Shown piece by piece: positions 15,870 to 22,405 of a stretch of DNA of 25,269 bases. Under the pieces are notes generated by a model. It saw nothing but the letters and a program-made list of their open reading frames with translations, was not told the origin of the DNA and did no database searches. The stretch comes from an uncultured Eubacteriales bacterium (GTDB lineage: Bacteria > Bacillota > Clostridia > Oscillospirales > CAG-272). Numbering within the stretch: position 1 is the stretch's first letter; the number at the start of each line of letters is the position of its first letter. Both the position numbers and the translations under genes were made by a program. The stretch spans positions 1-25,269 of the forward strand of contig CAKSSY010000022.1 in assembly GCA_934489945.1 (NCBI GenBank), in the 5' to 3' direction.

Positions 15870-16829
15870 ATGACGGGAAAGACCGCACGAATCCGTAAAC
15901 GAGCCGTCACAGCCTCTTCTATTATCATCAGCCTCTTTTTTATTCTGCTTCTGCTTCTCAAGCCGACCGTCGCCGCCGAGAGCGTCGGGGTAGGACTTCG
16001 ACTTTGCGGACGAACCGTAATCCCCGCTCTCTTCCCTTTCATGGTGCTCTCGGAAATTCTGATTTCCTGCGGATTCGGAGAACTGTTCGGCAGGCTTCTC
16101 GGACGACCGCTTGCCGCGCTTTTCGGAATTTCCCGTGAAAGTGCCGCCGCCGTCTTTCTCGGCTTTCTCTGCGGCTTTCCGGTCGGAACACGAATGGTAC
16201 TGTCATTATACGATCAGGGCAGAATCGAACGTTCCGAATGTGAACGCCTGCTCGGTTTCTGTAATCTGCCAAGCATTGCGTTTCTGGTATCTGCCGTCGG
16301 AGTCTCGCTTTACCAAAACCGTCTGTTCGGAATTCTTCTTTGGCTCTCCTCTATGTCATCGGCAATTGTCGTCGGTTTCGCAACACGAAAAAAAGGAGTT
16401 CTCCACACGAAAACTCCCGTTCATTCCGCACTGCCGACCCCCGGCATCTCGATTTTCACCTCGGCGGTCGCCGACGGGTGTACCGCTATGCTGTCGGTCT
16501 GTGCCTATGTTCTGTTTTTCAATGCCGTAATCGGTTGTCTTTCCCGTTTTCTCGGGCAATTTCATCTGCCATCCTGTTGTCGCGCGCTCCTGTTCGGCTT
16601 TTTTGAGCTCGCCTCTGGAGCCGATGCCTCTGCCGCCATCCCAAACAAACTAGCTTCTTCCGTGCTTTGCGGGCTTGGTGTAGGCTGGTCCGGACTGTCG
16701 GTTCACTGCCAGCTCATTACGATCTGCGACGGGCGGGGACTCTCTTACCGTTTCTATTTTCTTGCACGACTTTGCGAAGGTCTTTTGTGCGCGGCATCGG
16801 TGCTTCTCTTTTATCCGCTCTGCTTTTGA
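15870..16829 (+). CDS. ylbJ: Sporulation integral membrane protein YlbJ
   Basis: Polytopic membrane protein of the YlbJ group with nucleoside-recognition (Gate) domains, required for sporulation at the cortex stage in Bacillus; its substrate is unknown. The product is 319 residues, slightly below the usual 400. Hydrophobic segments include IIISLFFILLLLLKPTVAA near the N-terminus, with family motifs LRLCGRTVIPALFPFMVLSEI and GFLCGFPVGTRM. The second half has GFFELASGA and LCGLGVGWSGLSVHCQ. AGGGAGG precedes the ATG. Its last 19 bases overlap the end of the convergent DUF3267 gene. Confidence 0.9.
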   Translation: MTGKTARIRKRAVTASSIIISLFFILLLLLKPTVAAESVGVGLRLCGRTVIPALFPFMVLSEILISCGFGELFGRLLGRPLAALFGISRESAAAVFLGFLCGFPVGTRMVLSLYDQGRIERSECERLLGFCNLPSIAFLVSAVGVSLYQNRLFGILLWLSSMSSAIVVGFATRKKGVLHTKTPVHSALPTPGISIFTSAVADGCTAMLSVCAYVLFFNAVIGCLSRFLGQFHLPSCCRALLFGFFELASGADASAAIPNKLASSVLCGLGVGWSGLSVHCQLITICDGRGLSYRFYFLARLCEGLLCAASVLLFYPLCF

Positions 16830-17416
16830 TTTTCTTTGAAAGCGGGTGCGTAAACCGTCATGGCAACACCCGTGTCGTTTACAAGAATCTCTCCCGGCAA
16901 TCTCAAAAAGCGAAAAAAAACATAGAGATCTCCCGCCGCACCGGAAAGATTGACCACCTGGATGGCATAAACGACCCAAAACCACTCTTGCGGCACAAAT
17001 TCACCGATAACCCCGAGAACAATCCCCCAAAAAACAACCGGAGAAAGCGCGATCGTCAGATACTCCGTTTTTCCGAAATACGCCCGACTTCCGGCATAAG
17101 CATACATCGGGGAAATGCCGAAAAACGGTTTTTCTCCGCTGAAAAGATACATAAAAACACCATGCACCGCCTCATGAAGAAGAATATAAACCAACATTCC
17201 CGCAATCAGGATGCCGAATCGCATACAATACCTTCCGAACCCGCCCGTCATGTCAAATAACGACAAGAGACTCACCTTGAGACACCCGACCGCCACCGCA
17301 ACGACAGCGATTGCCAACGATATCACACTGACCACGCCGGCAAGTTTTTTGTTCTTGGCAAGATCTATCCCAAAGACTTCTTCATAGTTGCCGGGCAATT
17401 CCTTCACAGATTTCAT
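16811..17416 (-). CDS. DUF3267 putative zincin membrane protein
   Basis: Membrane protein of 201 residues resembling DUF3267, a family of putative membrane-embedded zinc peptidases. The HEXXH motif is HEAVH at about 81-85, inside hydrophobic segment IAGMLVYILLHEAVHGVFMY. Other hydrophobic segments are VVSVISLAIAVVAVAVGCL near the N-terminus, and LTIALSPVVFWGIVLGVIG and FWVVYAIQVVNLSGAAGDL in the second half; the ND and GD residues there could supply a third metal ligand. ATG at 17416 follows GGGGAGG; the frame upstream to 17446 starts with TTG and lacks a site. Substrate unknown. It overlaps ylbJ tail to tail, and I see no strong promoter between it and the tRNA terminator. Confidence 0.75.
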   Translation of the reverse strand: MKSVKELPGNYEEVFGIDLAKNKKLAGVVSVISLAIAVVAVAVGCLKVSLLSLFDMTGGFGRYCMRFGILIAGMLVYILLHEAVHGVFMYLFSGEKPFFGISPMYAYAGSRAYFGKTEYLTIALSPVVFWGIVLGVIGEFVPQEWFWVVYAIQVVNLSGAAGDLYVFFRFLRLPGEILVNDTGVAMTVYAPAFKENQKQSG

Positions 17417-17553
17417 AACAGCCTCCCCTTTCCGATTTTGTCGCAACCCAAATTTTGAGGAAATTCTCCCCGCACCGCCGATATTTCACGAACCCGTGAT
17501 GATTTCGTCTCCGTTCTCTGCACGGTGTTGTACAAAATCCAAAGAAAATACGT

Positions 17554-17583
17554 AAAAAAGCACTTCCGAAGAAGTGCTTTTTT
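17554..17583 (-). terminator. Terminator of the tRNA operon
   Basis: A 13-bp stem (AAAAAAGCACTTC / GAAGTGCTTTTTT) with loop TTCG on the minus strand, starting at the last base of tRNA-Thr. A stable UUCG tetraloop and a six-T tail make it a strong intrinsic terminator. Confidence 0.9.
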
Positions 17584-17658
17584 GGAGCTGGTAATCAGAA
17601 TCGAACTGATGACCTCGTCATTACCAATGACGTGCTCTACCGACTGAGCCATACCAGC
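17583..17658 (-). tRNA. tRNA-Thr (GGT)
   Basis: 76 bases including encoded CCA. Acceptor stem GCTGGTA / TACCAGC, discriminator T. Anticodon stem CGTCA / TGACG with loop TTGGTAA, giving anticodon GGT (codons ACC/ACU). The T-arm carries GTTCGATTC. Co-transcribed after tRNA-Ser. Confidence 0.95.
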
Positions 17659-17665
17659 ATTTTCA

Positions 17666-17757
17666 TGGCGGAGAGAAAGGGATTCGAACCCTTGTAAGGG
17701 TATTAGCCTTAACACGATTTCCAGTCGTGCGCCTTAGACCAGCTCAGCCATCTCTCC
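17666..17757 (-). tRNA. tRNA-Ser (GGA)
   Basis: 92 bases with the long variable arm of class II tRNAs and encoded CCA. Acceptor stem GGAGAGA / TCTCTCC, discriminator G. Anticodon stem CACGA / TCGTG with loop CTGGAAA, giving anticodon GGA (codons UCC/UCU). First of the two-tRNA unit; 7 bases separate it from tRNA-Thr. Confidence 0.95.
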
Positions 17758-17773
17758 GTTCGGTGACTTTCAT

Positions 17774-17802
17774 ATCATATCACAAACAAAAACAAAAATC
17801 AA
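17774..17802 (-). promoter_or_regulatory. Promoter of the tRNA-Ser/tRNA-Thr unit
   Basis: On the minus strand, TTGATT (17797-17802), a 17-bp spacer and TGATATGAT, an extended -10 (17774-17779). The start is predicted about 10 bases before the tRNA. Confidence 0.7.
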
Positions 17803-17883
17803 GACCTTTTTCAAATTTTTTTCAAAAAAAATCAAGTTTTTTTCAAAGCTGCTCTCTTGCAGACAAAAAACGTGTTTTTTTCC

Positions 17884-17912
17884 TTGACAGTCTCCTTTAC
17901 CGCCGCTATAAT
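17884..17912 (+). promoter_or_regulatory. Consensus sigma-A promoter of the Dabb gene
   Basis: Perfect TTGACA (17884-17889), 17 bp, perfect TATAAT (17907-17912). The leader is about 25 bases. Confidence 0.9.
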
Positions 17913-17944
17913 AGGTACTGAAATCAAAAAAAGGAAGTGATACT

Positions 17945-18235
17945 ATGATCCGCCACATTGTTTGTTTCAAATTGAAGGATAACAGCCCCGAGGCGTGTGA
18001 AAAAGCAGCTGAAACCCTTCGCTCCATGGAAGGAAGGGTTTCGCAAATTCGTTCAATTGAAGTCGGCGTGGATTTCCTGCACTCCGCCCGATCCTATGAT
18101 GTGATTCTTACAGTCACCCTTGATGACGAAGCGGCACTTGAAGCCTATCAGAACGATCCCTATCATGTAAATGTAGTCAAAGCCTATATGCACGCTGTTC
18201 GAGAGGCAAGCATTGCCGTCGACTATCGTTTCTGA
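17945..18235 (+). CDS. Dabb (stress-responsive A/B barrel) domain protein
   Basis: Small cytoplasmic protein of 96 residues, one complete Dabb domain (PF07876), a dimeric ferredoxin-like barrel. The start MIRHIVCFKLKD and the end QNDPYHVNVVKAYMHAVREASIAVDYRF match the family, including the conserved Y-x-x-x-P-x-H pattern (Y88-type position in YQNDPYH). The biochemical role is unknown in most bacteria. AAGGAAGTG precedes the ATG. Its consensus promoter implies high expression. The 3' end overlaps the opposing DUF2238-like gene by 13 bases, and its terminator lies inside that gene. Confidence 0.88.
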   Translation: MIRHIVCFKLKDNSPEACEKAAETLRSMEGRVSQIRSIEVGVDFLHSARSYDVILTVTLDDEAALEAYQNDPYHVNVVKAYMHAVREASIAVDYRF

Positions 18236-19110
18236 CCTTCCACATTGCCCCTGTCATTCGGGGCTTTTTCTTTTTCGGAAGAAAGGGCATCCGTCGATGA
18301 ATCCGATGTTTCCACTATTGTAGGGATAAATTGACTGGCAATTTTTCCCTTTCCTCGCTGTTTCAGATAAAAGAATCCGATCACGCTAAAGCAAACGGCA
18401 CCCAAAAAATTGACAAACAAATCCTTCATGGTGTCAATCAATCCGATATCAATATAAGCATCCAGTGTAATCGGTTCGTTACCGTTGCGATAGATCACCA
18501 CCTTCTCAATGTTCTCAATGGGAATCACGGTATTGGTGGGACCATCATCCAGAATTACGGTGTATACTCCTTTTATATAGGTATCCTTTTGCATATCGGT
18601 GTGAACCAACATATCACTGCCGAATTCAAAGAACTCCCACAAAACCCCGATCGTCATGGAAAAGCAAAACGCCACAAGAGCAAAATAAAGCGGCGACAGA
18701 TTAAACTTGATCTGCGGCTTGCGGTTTATGATGTCCAAAAGGGCAAATCCAAACGCCGCAAACATAAAACCGTTAATCGTATGAAGAACGGTATCCCAAT
18801 TGGCAATCCTTTGGTAATAACAATTGATCTCTCCCATAATCTCTGCCGAGAAAATAAAGATCAGAACCAAACCTTCAAAAGTAGTCGGCAATTTCAACTT
18901 GAAACTTTTTTCCACCGTTGTCGGAAGGGTGAAGAGTGCCAGCGTAAGAACACAGACAAACACATTGGAATACTCCGCTCTGAAAATTGATCGCAACAAA
19001 GTAATTGCCACCAGAATATCCAGAACAATATACAGAAGCCGAAGGGTTCTGTTTTTTCTTTTAAGATCCTGCAAAGTCAGAACCTTCGTAAAGTTCTTTT
19101 TTTTCGACAT
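18223..19110 (-). CDS. DUF2238-like predicted membrane protein
   Basis: Membrane protein of 295 residues. Several hydrophobic helices follow a basic N-terminus: LLYIVLDILVAITLL, FVCVLTLALFTL, GLVLIFIFSAEIMG. The pattern NWDTVLHTINGFMFAAFGFAL, then VLWEFFEFGSDM, then DTMKDLFVNFLGA resembles DUF2238 (YjdF family). A predicted soluble loop with VIPIENIEKVVIYRNG lies between the last helices. The C-terminal 40 residues are polar and low in complexity. The ribosome site AAAGG is modest. Function is unknown. It is transcribed from a promoter at 19194-19223, and its end overlaps the Dabb gene. Confidence 0.65.
   Translation of the reverse strand: MSKKKNFTKVLTLQDLKRKNRTLRLLYIVLDILVAITLLRSIFRAEYSNVFVCVLTLALFTLPTTVEKSFKLKLPTTFEGLVLIFIFSAEIMGEINCYYQRIANWDTVLHTINGFMFAAFGFALLDIINRKPQIKFNLSPLYFALVAFCFSMTIGVLWEFFEFGSDMLVHTDMQKDTYIKGVYTVILDDGPTNTVIPIENIEKVVIYRNGNEPITLDAYIDIGLIDTMKDLFVNFLGAVCFSVIGFFYLKQRGKGKIASQFIPTIVETSDSSTDALSSEKEKAPNDRGNVEGQKR
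18247..18275 (+). terminator. Terminator of the Dabb gene, inside the opposing CDS
   Basis: GCCCC (18247-18251) / GGGGC (18260-18264) with an 8-base loop, then TTTTTCTTTTT on the plus strand, 12 bases past the Dabb stop. It lies antisense to the last codons of the membrane protein. Confidence 0.75.
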
Positions 19111-19193
19111 ACGCCCCGACCTTTCTTTTTCTTCCTTAATTAAGAGAATTCAGAAGTGTTTCGTGAAGGCTTGCACACAAGACTTCTTATAAT

Positions 19194-19223
19194 AGTATAT
19201 CACAAAAAGGCTTCTGCCGTCAA
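19194..19223 (-). promoter_or_regulatory. Promoter of the DUF2238-like gene
   Basis: On the minus strand, TTGACG (19218-19223), an 18-bp spacer and TATACT (19194-19199) with TG before it. The leader of about 75 bases can fold through AGAAGT / ACTTCT arms (near 19152-19187). Confidence 0.65.
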
Positions 19224-19340
19224 CCTCTGTTTTCCTTTTTTCTTGTCCGCCCGCCGTGTTCGTCATTTTGCTCAATTGCCAATTGAGATTCGCTTCGTCC
19301 TTGTCGGTTTTGCCTTTTTTTATTTTTTTTCGAAAAGGTA

Positions 19341-19376
19341 TTGACAACACCGAAAAAGTGTGTTATCATGTTATCA
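19341..19376 (+). promoter_or_regulatory. Promoter of the amino-acid ABC importer, with tandem octamers
   Basis: TTGACA (19341-19346), 17 bp, TATCAT (19364-19369). The -10 is overlapped by two abutting copies of TGTTATCA (19361-19368 and 19369-19376), which could bind a regulator. The leader is about 40 bases; no riboswitch is seen in it. Confidence 0.75.
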
Positions 19377-19418
19377 CTTTAGCAGAGTAAATCATCAAAA
19401 CGAATAGGAGAAAACATC

Positions 19419-20204
19419 ATGAAAAAAACACTTTCGCTTACCCTTGCTTTGATTATGCTTCTCAGCGTTGCACTCACACTCGCATCCTGCGGAGAGAAAA
19501 AAGAACAGACCATCATCATGGGCTTTGATGCCGCATATCCCCCCTTCACCTATACGGATTCCACAAACGGTTCTTATATCGGTTTTGACATCGAATATGC
19601 CACCAAGGTTTGTGAAAAACTCGGCTACAAACTTGAGTTCAAAGCCATCGACTGGGATGCCAAAGACGCACAGCTTACATCCGGTTCCATCGACTGCATC
19701 TGGAGCGGATTCACCTATGAAGATCGCGAAAATGATTACGCATGGACCGAGAGATACCTTGATAACACCATTGTAATCCTCACCAAGGACGCCAACATCA
19801 AGAAAGTTGCCGACCTGGCAGGCAAGACAGTTGCCGTTCAGAGTGATTCCTCCGGCGAAACCGCCCTCAAAGGAAATGCTGATCTCGTTGCCTCGTTCAA
19901 GGACGGCAAGTTTCTCACCGAAGCCAGTTACACAACCGCCTTTGAAAAGCTGACCGCGGGCTCTTACGAGGCGATTATTGTGGACATCGGTGTTGCCAAG
20001 TACCTTCAGAGAACCAACACCGCTATGCTTATCGTTGACGAGCCCATTTCCACGGAAACCTACGGCGTAGGCTTCCGCAAGACCGACGCGGAGCTTGCCA
20101 AAAAGGTTTCGGACGCCATGATTGAAGTCGCCAAGGACACTGCCTTTATCAAGGGTCTTTGCGAAAAATACGGCGTTGAGTACGACGCGTTCCTTCTGAA
20201 GTAA
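19419..20204 (+). CDS. Polar amino-acid ABC transporter, substrate-binding lipoprotein
   Basis: Family 3 extracellular solute-binding protein (SBP_bac_3) of 261 residues. A lipoprotein signal ends in LASC, with Cys24 as the lipidation site. The domain begins IIMGFDAAYPPFTYTD and continues YIGFDIEYATKVCEKLGY, the standard start of polar amino-acid binders. Later motifs are WSGFTYEDRE and YGVGFRKTDAEL. GTGATS-like ligand residues are here VQSDSSGETAL. The precise amino acid cannot be told. TAGGAG precedes the ATG. It is the first gene of a three-gene operon, separated from the permease by a stable hairpin. Confidence 0.93.
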   Translation: MKKTLSLTLALIMLLSVALTLASCGEKKEQTIIMGFDAAYPPFTYTDSTNGSYIGFDIEYATKVCEKLGYKLEFKAIDWDAKDAQLTSGSIDCIWSGFTYEDRENDYAWTERYLDNTIVILTKDANIKKVADLAGKTVAVQSDSSGETALKGNADLVASFKDGKFLTEASYTTAFEKLTAGSYEAIIVDIGVAKYLQRTNTAMLIVDEPISTETYGVGFRKTDAELAKKVSDAMIEVAKDTAFIKGLCEKYGVEYDAFLLK

Positions 20205-20216
20205 TCAAATACGATA

Positions 20217-20251
20217 CGCATATCACTGCACCGGCGGTGCAGTGATATGCG
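20217..20251 (+). promoter_or_regulatory. Intercistronic hairpin between binding protein and permease genes
   Basis: A perfect 16-bp stem (20217-20232 with 20236-20251, outer end CGCATATCACTGCACC) and a 3-base loop. No T-run follows, so it is unlikely to be a simple terminator. It may protect the upstream message or attenuate transcription, raising binding protein over permease. Confidence 0.65.
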
Positions 20252-20274
20252 CGTTTGCAGTTAACGGAGAAAAC

Positions 20275-20940
20275 ATGAATTTTTTTGAAATCCTCGGATT
20301 CCTTTCCGGCGGAATCGGCTACTCGGTCAGTATCTTTTTTCTGACGCTTTTGTTCGCTCTCCCGCTCGGACTTCTCATCTGCTTCGGCAGAATGTCCAAG
20401 ATTAAACCGATTGCTTGGTTTTTTAAATTCTACATATCGGTCATGCGCGGCACACCGCTGATGCTTCAACTTTTTGTTGTTTATTTCTGCCCTTTTTATG
20501 TTTTCAAGATTTTACTTAAAAACATGGGCGAGAATTGGCTTTTCATCTCAGTCATTATCGGCTTTTCGCTCAACTACGCTGCTTACTTTGCCGAAATTTA
20601 TCGCGGCGGTATCGCCGCGGTTCCCGAGGGACAGTACGAAGCGGCAAAAGTTCTCGGCATGACCAAATCCCAGACATTTTTCATTGTCATTTTGCCGCAG
20701 GTTGTTCGCCGTGTGCTTCCCGCCTTGACCAATGAGGTCATCACGCTGGTTAAAGACACTTCCCTTGCCTTTGCCATCGGACAAATCGAAATGTTTACCT
20801 TGGCAAAACGTCTTTCCTCGTCGCTGGTCAGCATGAAACCCTATATGGTTGCGGCAGTGGTTTACTATATCTTTAATCTTGCCGTCGCTTCCCTTCTGTC
20901 GCGTATTGAAAAACGCTTCAGCAAATACGCCATCAAATAA
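20275..20940 (+). CDS. Polar amino-acid ABC transporter, permease
   Basis: Inner-membrane permease of the His/Glu/Gln/Arg family (BPD_transp_1), 221 residues with about five membrane segments, including YSVSIFFLTLLFALPLGLLI and LFISVIIGFSLNYAAYFAEI. The family motif RGTPLMLQLF is at about 59-68. The EAA loop that contacts the ATPase is YEAAKVLGMTKSQTFF, followed by ILPQVVRRVLPALTNE. ATG at 20275 follows ACGGAGAA; the longer frame from 20242 would run through the hairpin. It probably forms a homodimer, since only one permease gene is present. Confidence 0.93.
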   Translation: MNFFEILGFLSGGIGYSVSIFFLTLLFALPLGLLICFGRMSKIKPIAWFFKFYISVMRGTPLMLQLFVVYFCPFYVFKILLKNMGENWLFISVIIGFSLNYAAYFAEIYRGGIAAVPEGQYEAAKVLGMTKSQTFFIVILPQVVRRVLPALTNEVITLVKDTSLAFAIGQIEMFTLAKRLSSSLVSMKPYMVAAVVYYIFNLAVASLLSRIEKRFSKYAIK

Positions 20941-20949
20941 GAGGTCAAA

Positions 20950-21735
20950 ATGTCACTACTTGAAGTCAGAAACATTCATAAAACTTTCAATAAGACCGAA
21001 ATCCTCAAGGGAATCGACTTTTCCCTTGATACGGGAAAGGTCATCACGATTGTCGGTTCCTCGGGAAGCGGAAAGACGACATTGCTCCGCTGTCTGAATT
21101 TTTTGGAAACACCCGATGAAGGTCAGATTTCAGTCAACGACGAGATTATCTTTGATGCGGCAGACAAAACCAAACTCTCTGACGAAGAAATCCGTCGTCG
21201 TCGCCTTTCCTTCGGACTTGTTTTTCAGTCCTTTAATCTGTTTCCACAGTACACAGTCCTCGGAAATGTAACGCTTGCCCCTTCTCTGATGGCGGCAACG
21301 CGAAAATACGACGGACGCCCCAAAAAGGAAGTTCTCGGGGAAATCCGTGAAAATGCGGAGAAAATTCTCGCCGCGGTAGGACTCTCCTCACGCAGCGAAT
21401 TTTACCCCTTTCAGCTTTCAGGCGGTCAGCAACAACGCGTTGCCATTGCCCGTGCGCTTGCTATGAAACCCGACATTCTCTGTTTTGACGAACCGACCTC
21501 GGCACTCGACCCGGAATTAACCGGAGAAGTGCTGAAGGTCATCCATTCTCTGCGTGACGAGGGAAGAACCATGATCGTGGTCACACATGAAATGGAGTTT
21601 GCACGTCAGGTTTCCGACAAAATCATTTTTATGGCAAACGGTATTATTGAGGAAATCGGCACGCCGGATGAAATTTTCGGGTCCCCAAAAAGTCCGTTGT
21701 TGCAGAGCTTTTTGAGAAACACCGTTGCCCGATAA
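20950..21735 (+). CDS. Polar amino-acid ABC transporter, ATP-binding protein
   Basis: ATPase of the GlnQ/HisP type, 261 residues. Walker A GSSGSGKT is at 36-43, the Q-loop Gln at 93 (VFQSFNLFPQ), signature LSGGQQQR at 156-163, Walker B ILCFDEPTSALDP at about 177-188 and the switch His at about 213 (THEMEF). A small insert (LMAATRKYDGRPKKEVLGEI) lies before the signature. GAGGTC precedes the ATG, 9 bases after the permease stop. It is the last gene of the importer operon, followed by a strong terminator. Confidence 0.95.
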   Translation: MSLLEVRNIHKTFNKTEILKGIDFSLDTGKVITIVGSSGSGKTTLLRCLNFLETPDEGQISVNDEIIFDAADKTKLSDEEIRRRRLSFGLVFQSFNLFPQYTVLGNVTLAPSLMAATRKYDGRPKKEVLGEIRENAEKILAAVGLSSRSEFYPFQLSGGQQQRVAIARALAMKPDILCFDEPTSALDPELTGEVLKVIHSLRDEGRTMIVVTHEMEFARQVSDKIIFMANGIIEEIGTPDEIFGSPKSPLLQSFLRNTVAR

Positions 21736-21738
21736 AAC

Positions 21739-21772
21739 AAAAAACGGAGGATCATCCGATCCCCCGTTTTTT
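21739..21772. terminator. Bidirectional terminator between the ABC operon and the small lipoprotein gene
   Basis: Nested stem AAAAAACGG (21739-21747) and GGATC (21749-21753) with GATCC (21758-21762) and CCGTTTTTT (21764-21772), with one A/C mismatch. T-runs on both strands serve both convergent genes. Confidence 0.85.
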
Positions 21773-21781
21773 ATTTTGTTT

Positions 21782-22165
21782 TTACTTTGCCTTTGTAAAT
21801 TTCACACCACCGATAACAATGGCATCCTTCTCCTCGGCAAAAGACTGTGTGCCGCTGTAGGACGAAGCCTTGTCGGCGTTTTCTCCGGTAAATGTGAAGG
21901 TAATGGACTGCGTCCCGTCTGTTGCCTTGGCAATTTCATATGTACCCTTGACTTCGGTCGTCGTGCTGCCGAGAACCCCCGCCGATGCGGTAAGTGTCAG
22001 CGTAACTTTACTGCCGCTGAAGGTGAACGAAGCCTTGCCACCGATACCAGCGATACTCGCCTCCGTGGTATAGGTTCCGGAGAGCGTCTTGGCACAGGAA
22101 GCAAAAGCGCAACATACAAGAACAAGTGCCATCACAAGTGCAAAAATTCTGACTGTTTTCTTCAT
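21782..22165 (-). CDS. Small secreted lipoprotein of unknown function
   Basis: 127 residues. The N-terminal lipoprotein signal (MKKTVRIFALVMALVLVCCA) ends in lipobox FASC, with the lipidated Cys at about 24. The mature part is rich in T, S, G and A and looks like an all-beta domain of alternating strands: GTYTTEASIAGIGGKASFTF, KVTLTLTASAG, TEVKGTYEIAK, SITFTFTG, ending IVIGGVKFTK. I do not recognise a family with confidence. It resembles the small beta-sheet lipoproteins common in gut Clostridia. AAAGGA precedes the ATG, and a strong promoter and its own terminator make it monocistronic. Real coding is supported by the signal peptide and good start. Confidence 0.75.
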   Translation of the reverse strand: MKKTVRIFALVMALVLVCCAFASCAKTLSGTYTTEASIAGIGGKASFTFSGSKVTLTLTASAGVLGSTTTEVKGTYEIAKATDGTQSITFTFTGENADKASSYSGTQSFAEEKDAIVIGGVKFTKAK

Positions 22166-22197
22166 GATAAAATCCTTTCGTTCTTAGTGTTTTTCTC

Positions 22198-22226
22198 AGT
22201 ATACACGTTTTGTCATGATTTGTCAA
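22198..22226 (-). promoter_or_regulatory. Sigma-A promoter of the small lipoprotein gene
   Basis: On the minus strand, TTGACA (22221-22226), 17 bp, TATACT (22198-22203). The leader is about 25 bases. Confidence 0.8.
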
Positions 22227-22301
22227 TGGAAAAACGAAACAAAAAACAACACAAAAAACCAAAAAATGTTCATTTTTCCGAAAAGCAAACATTCTTCTTC
22301 A

Positions 22302-22370
22302 ATATATCTCAAAAGATATATCCCCGTTACCGAATAAACAATTCCCAAACAAGAAAATCTGTTATATAAT
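22302..22370 (+). promoter_or_regulatory. Upstream region of the alcohol dehydrogenase gene
   Basis: A perfect TATAAT at 22365-22370, with a weak TTCCCA 17 bp upstream. Before it lies an inverted repeat ATATATCT (22302-22309) / AGATATAT (22314-22321) that could be an operator. The weak -35 suggests that activation may be needed. Confidence 0.45.
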
Positions 22371-22405
22371 AAATCTGCAAAACAAAGAAAAGGAGATAAA
22401 AATAT

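Noticed and set aside
17413..17715. 100-codon frame through the tRNA genes
   Set aside because: It overlaps two well-folded tRNAs and their terminator.
19377..19418. Riboswitch or T-box in the ABC importer leader
   Set aside because: The leader is only about 40 bases and has no fold or T-box motif.
21725..22369. 214-codon plus-strand frame after the ABC operon
   Set aside because: It crosses a strong terminator and lies antisense to the small lipoprotein, which has a lipobox and promoter.
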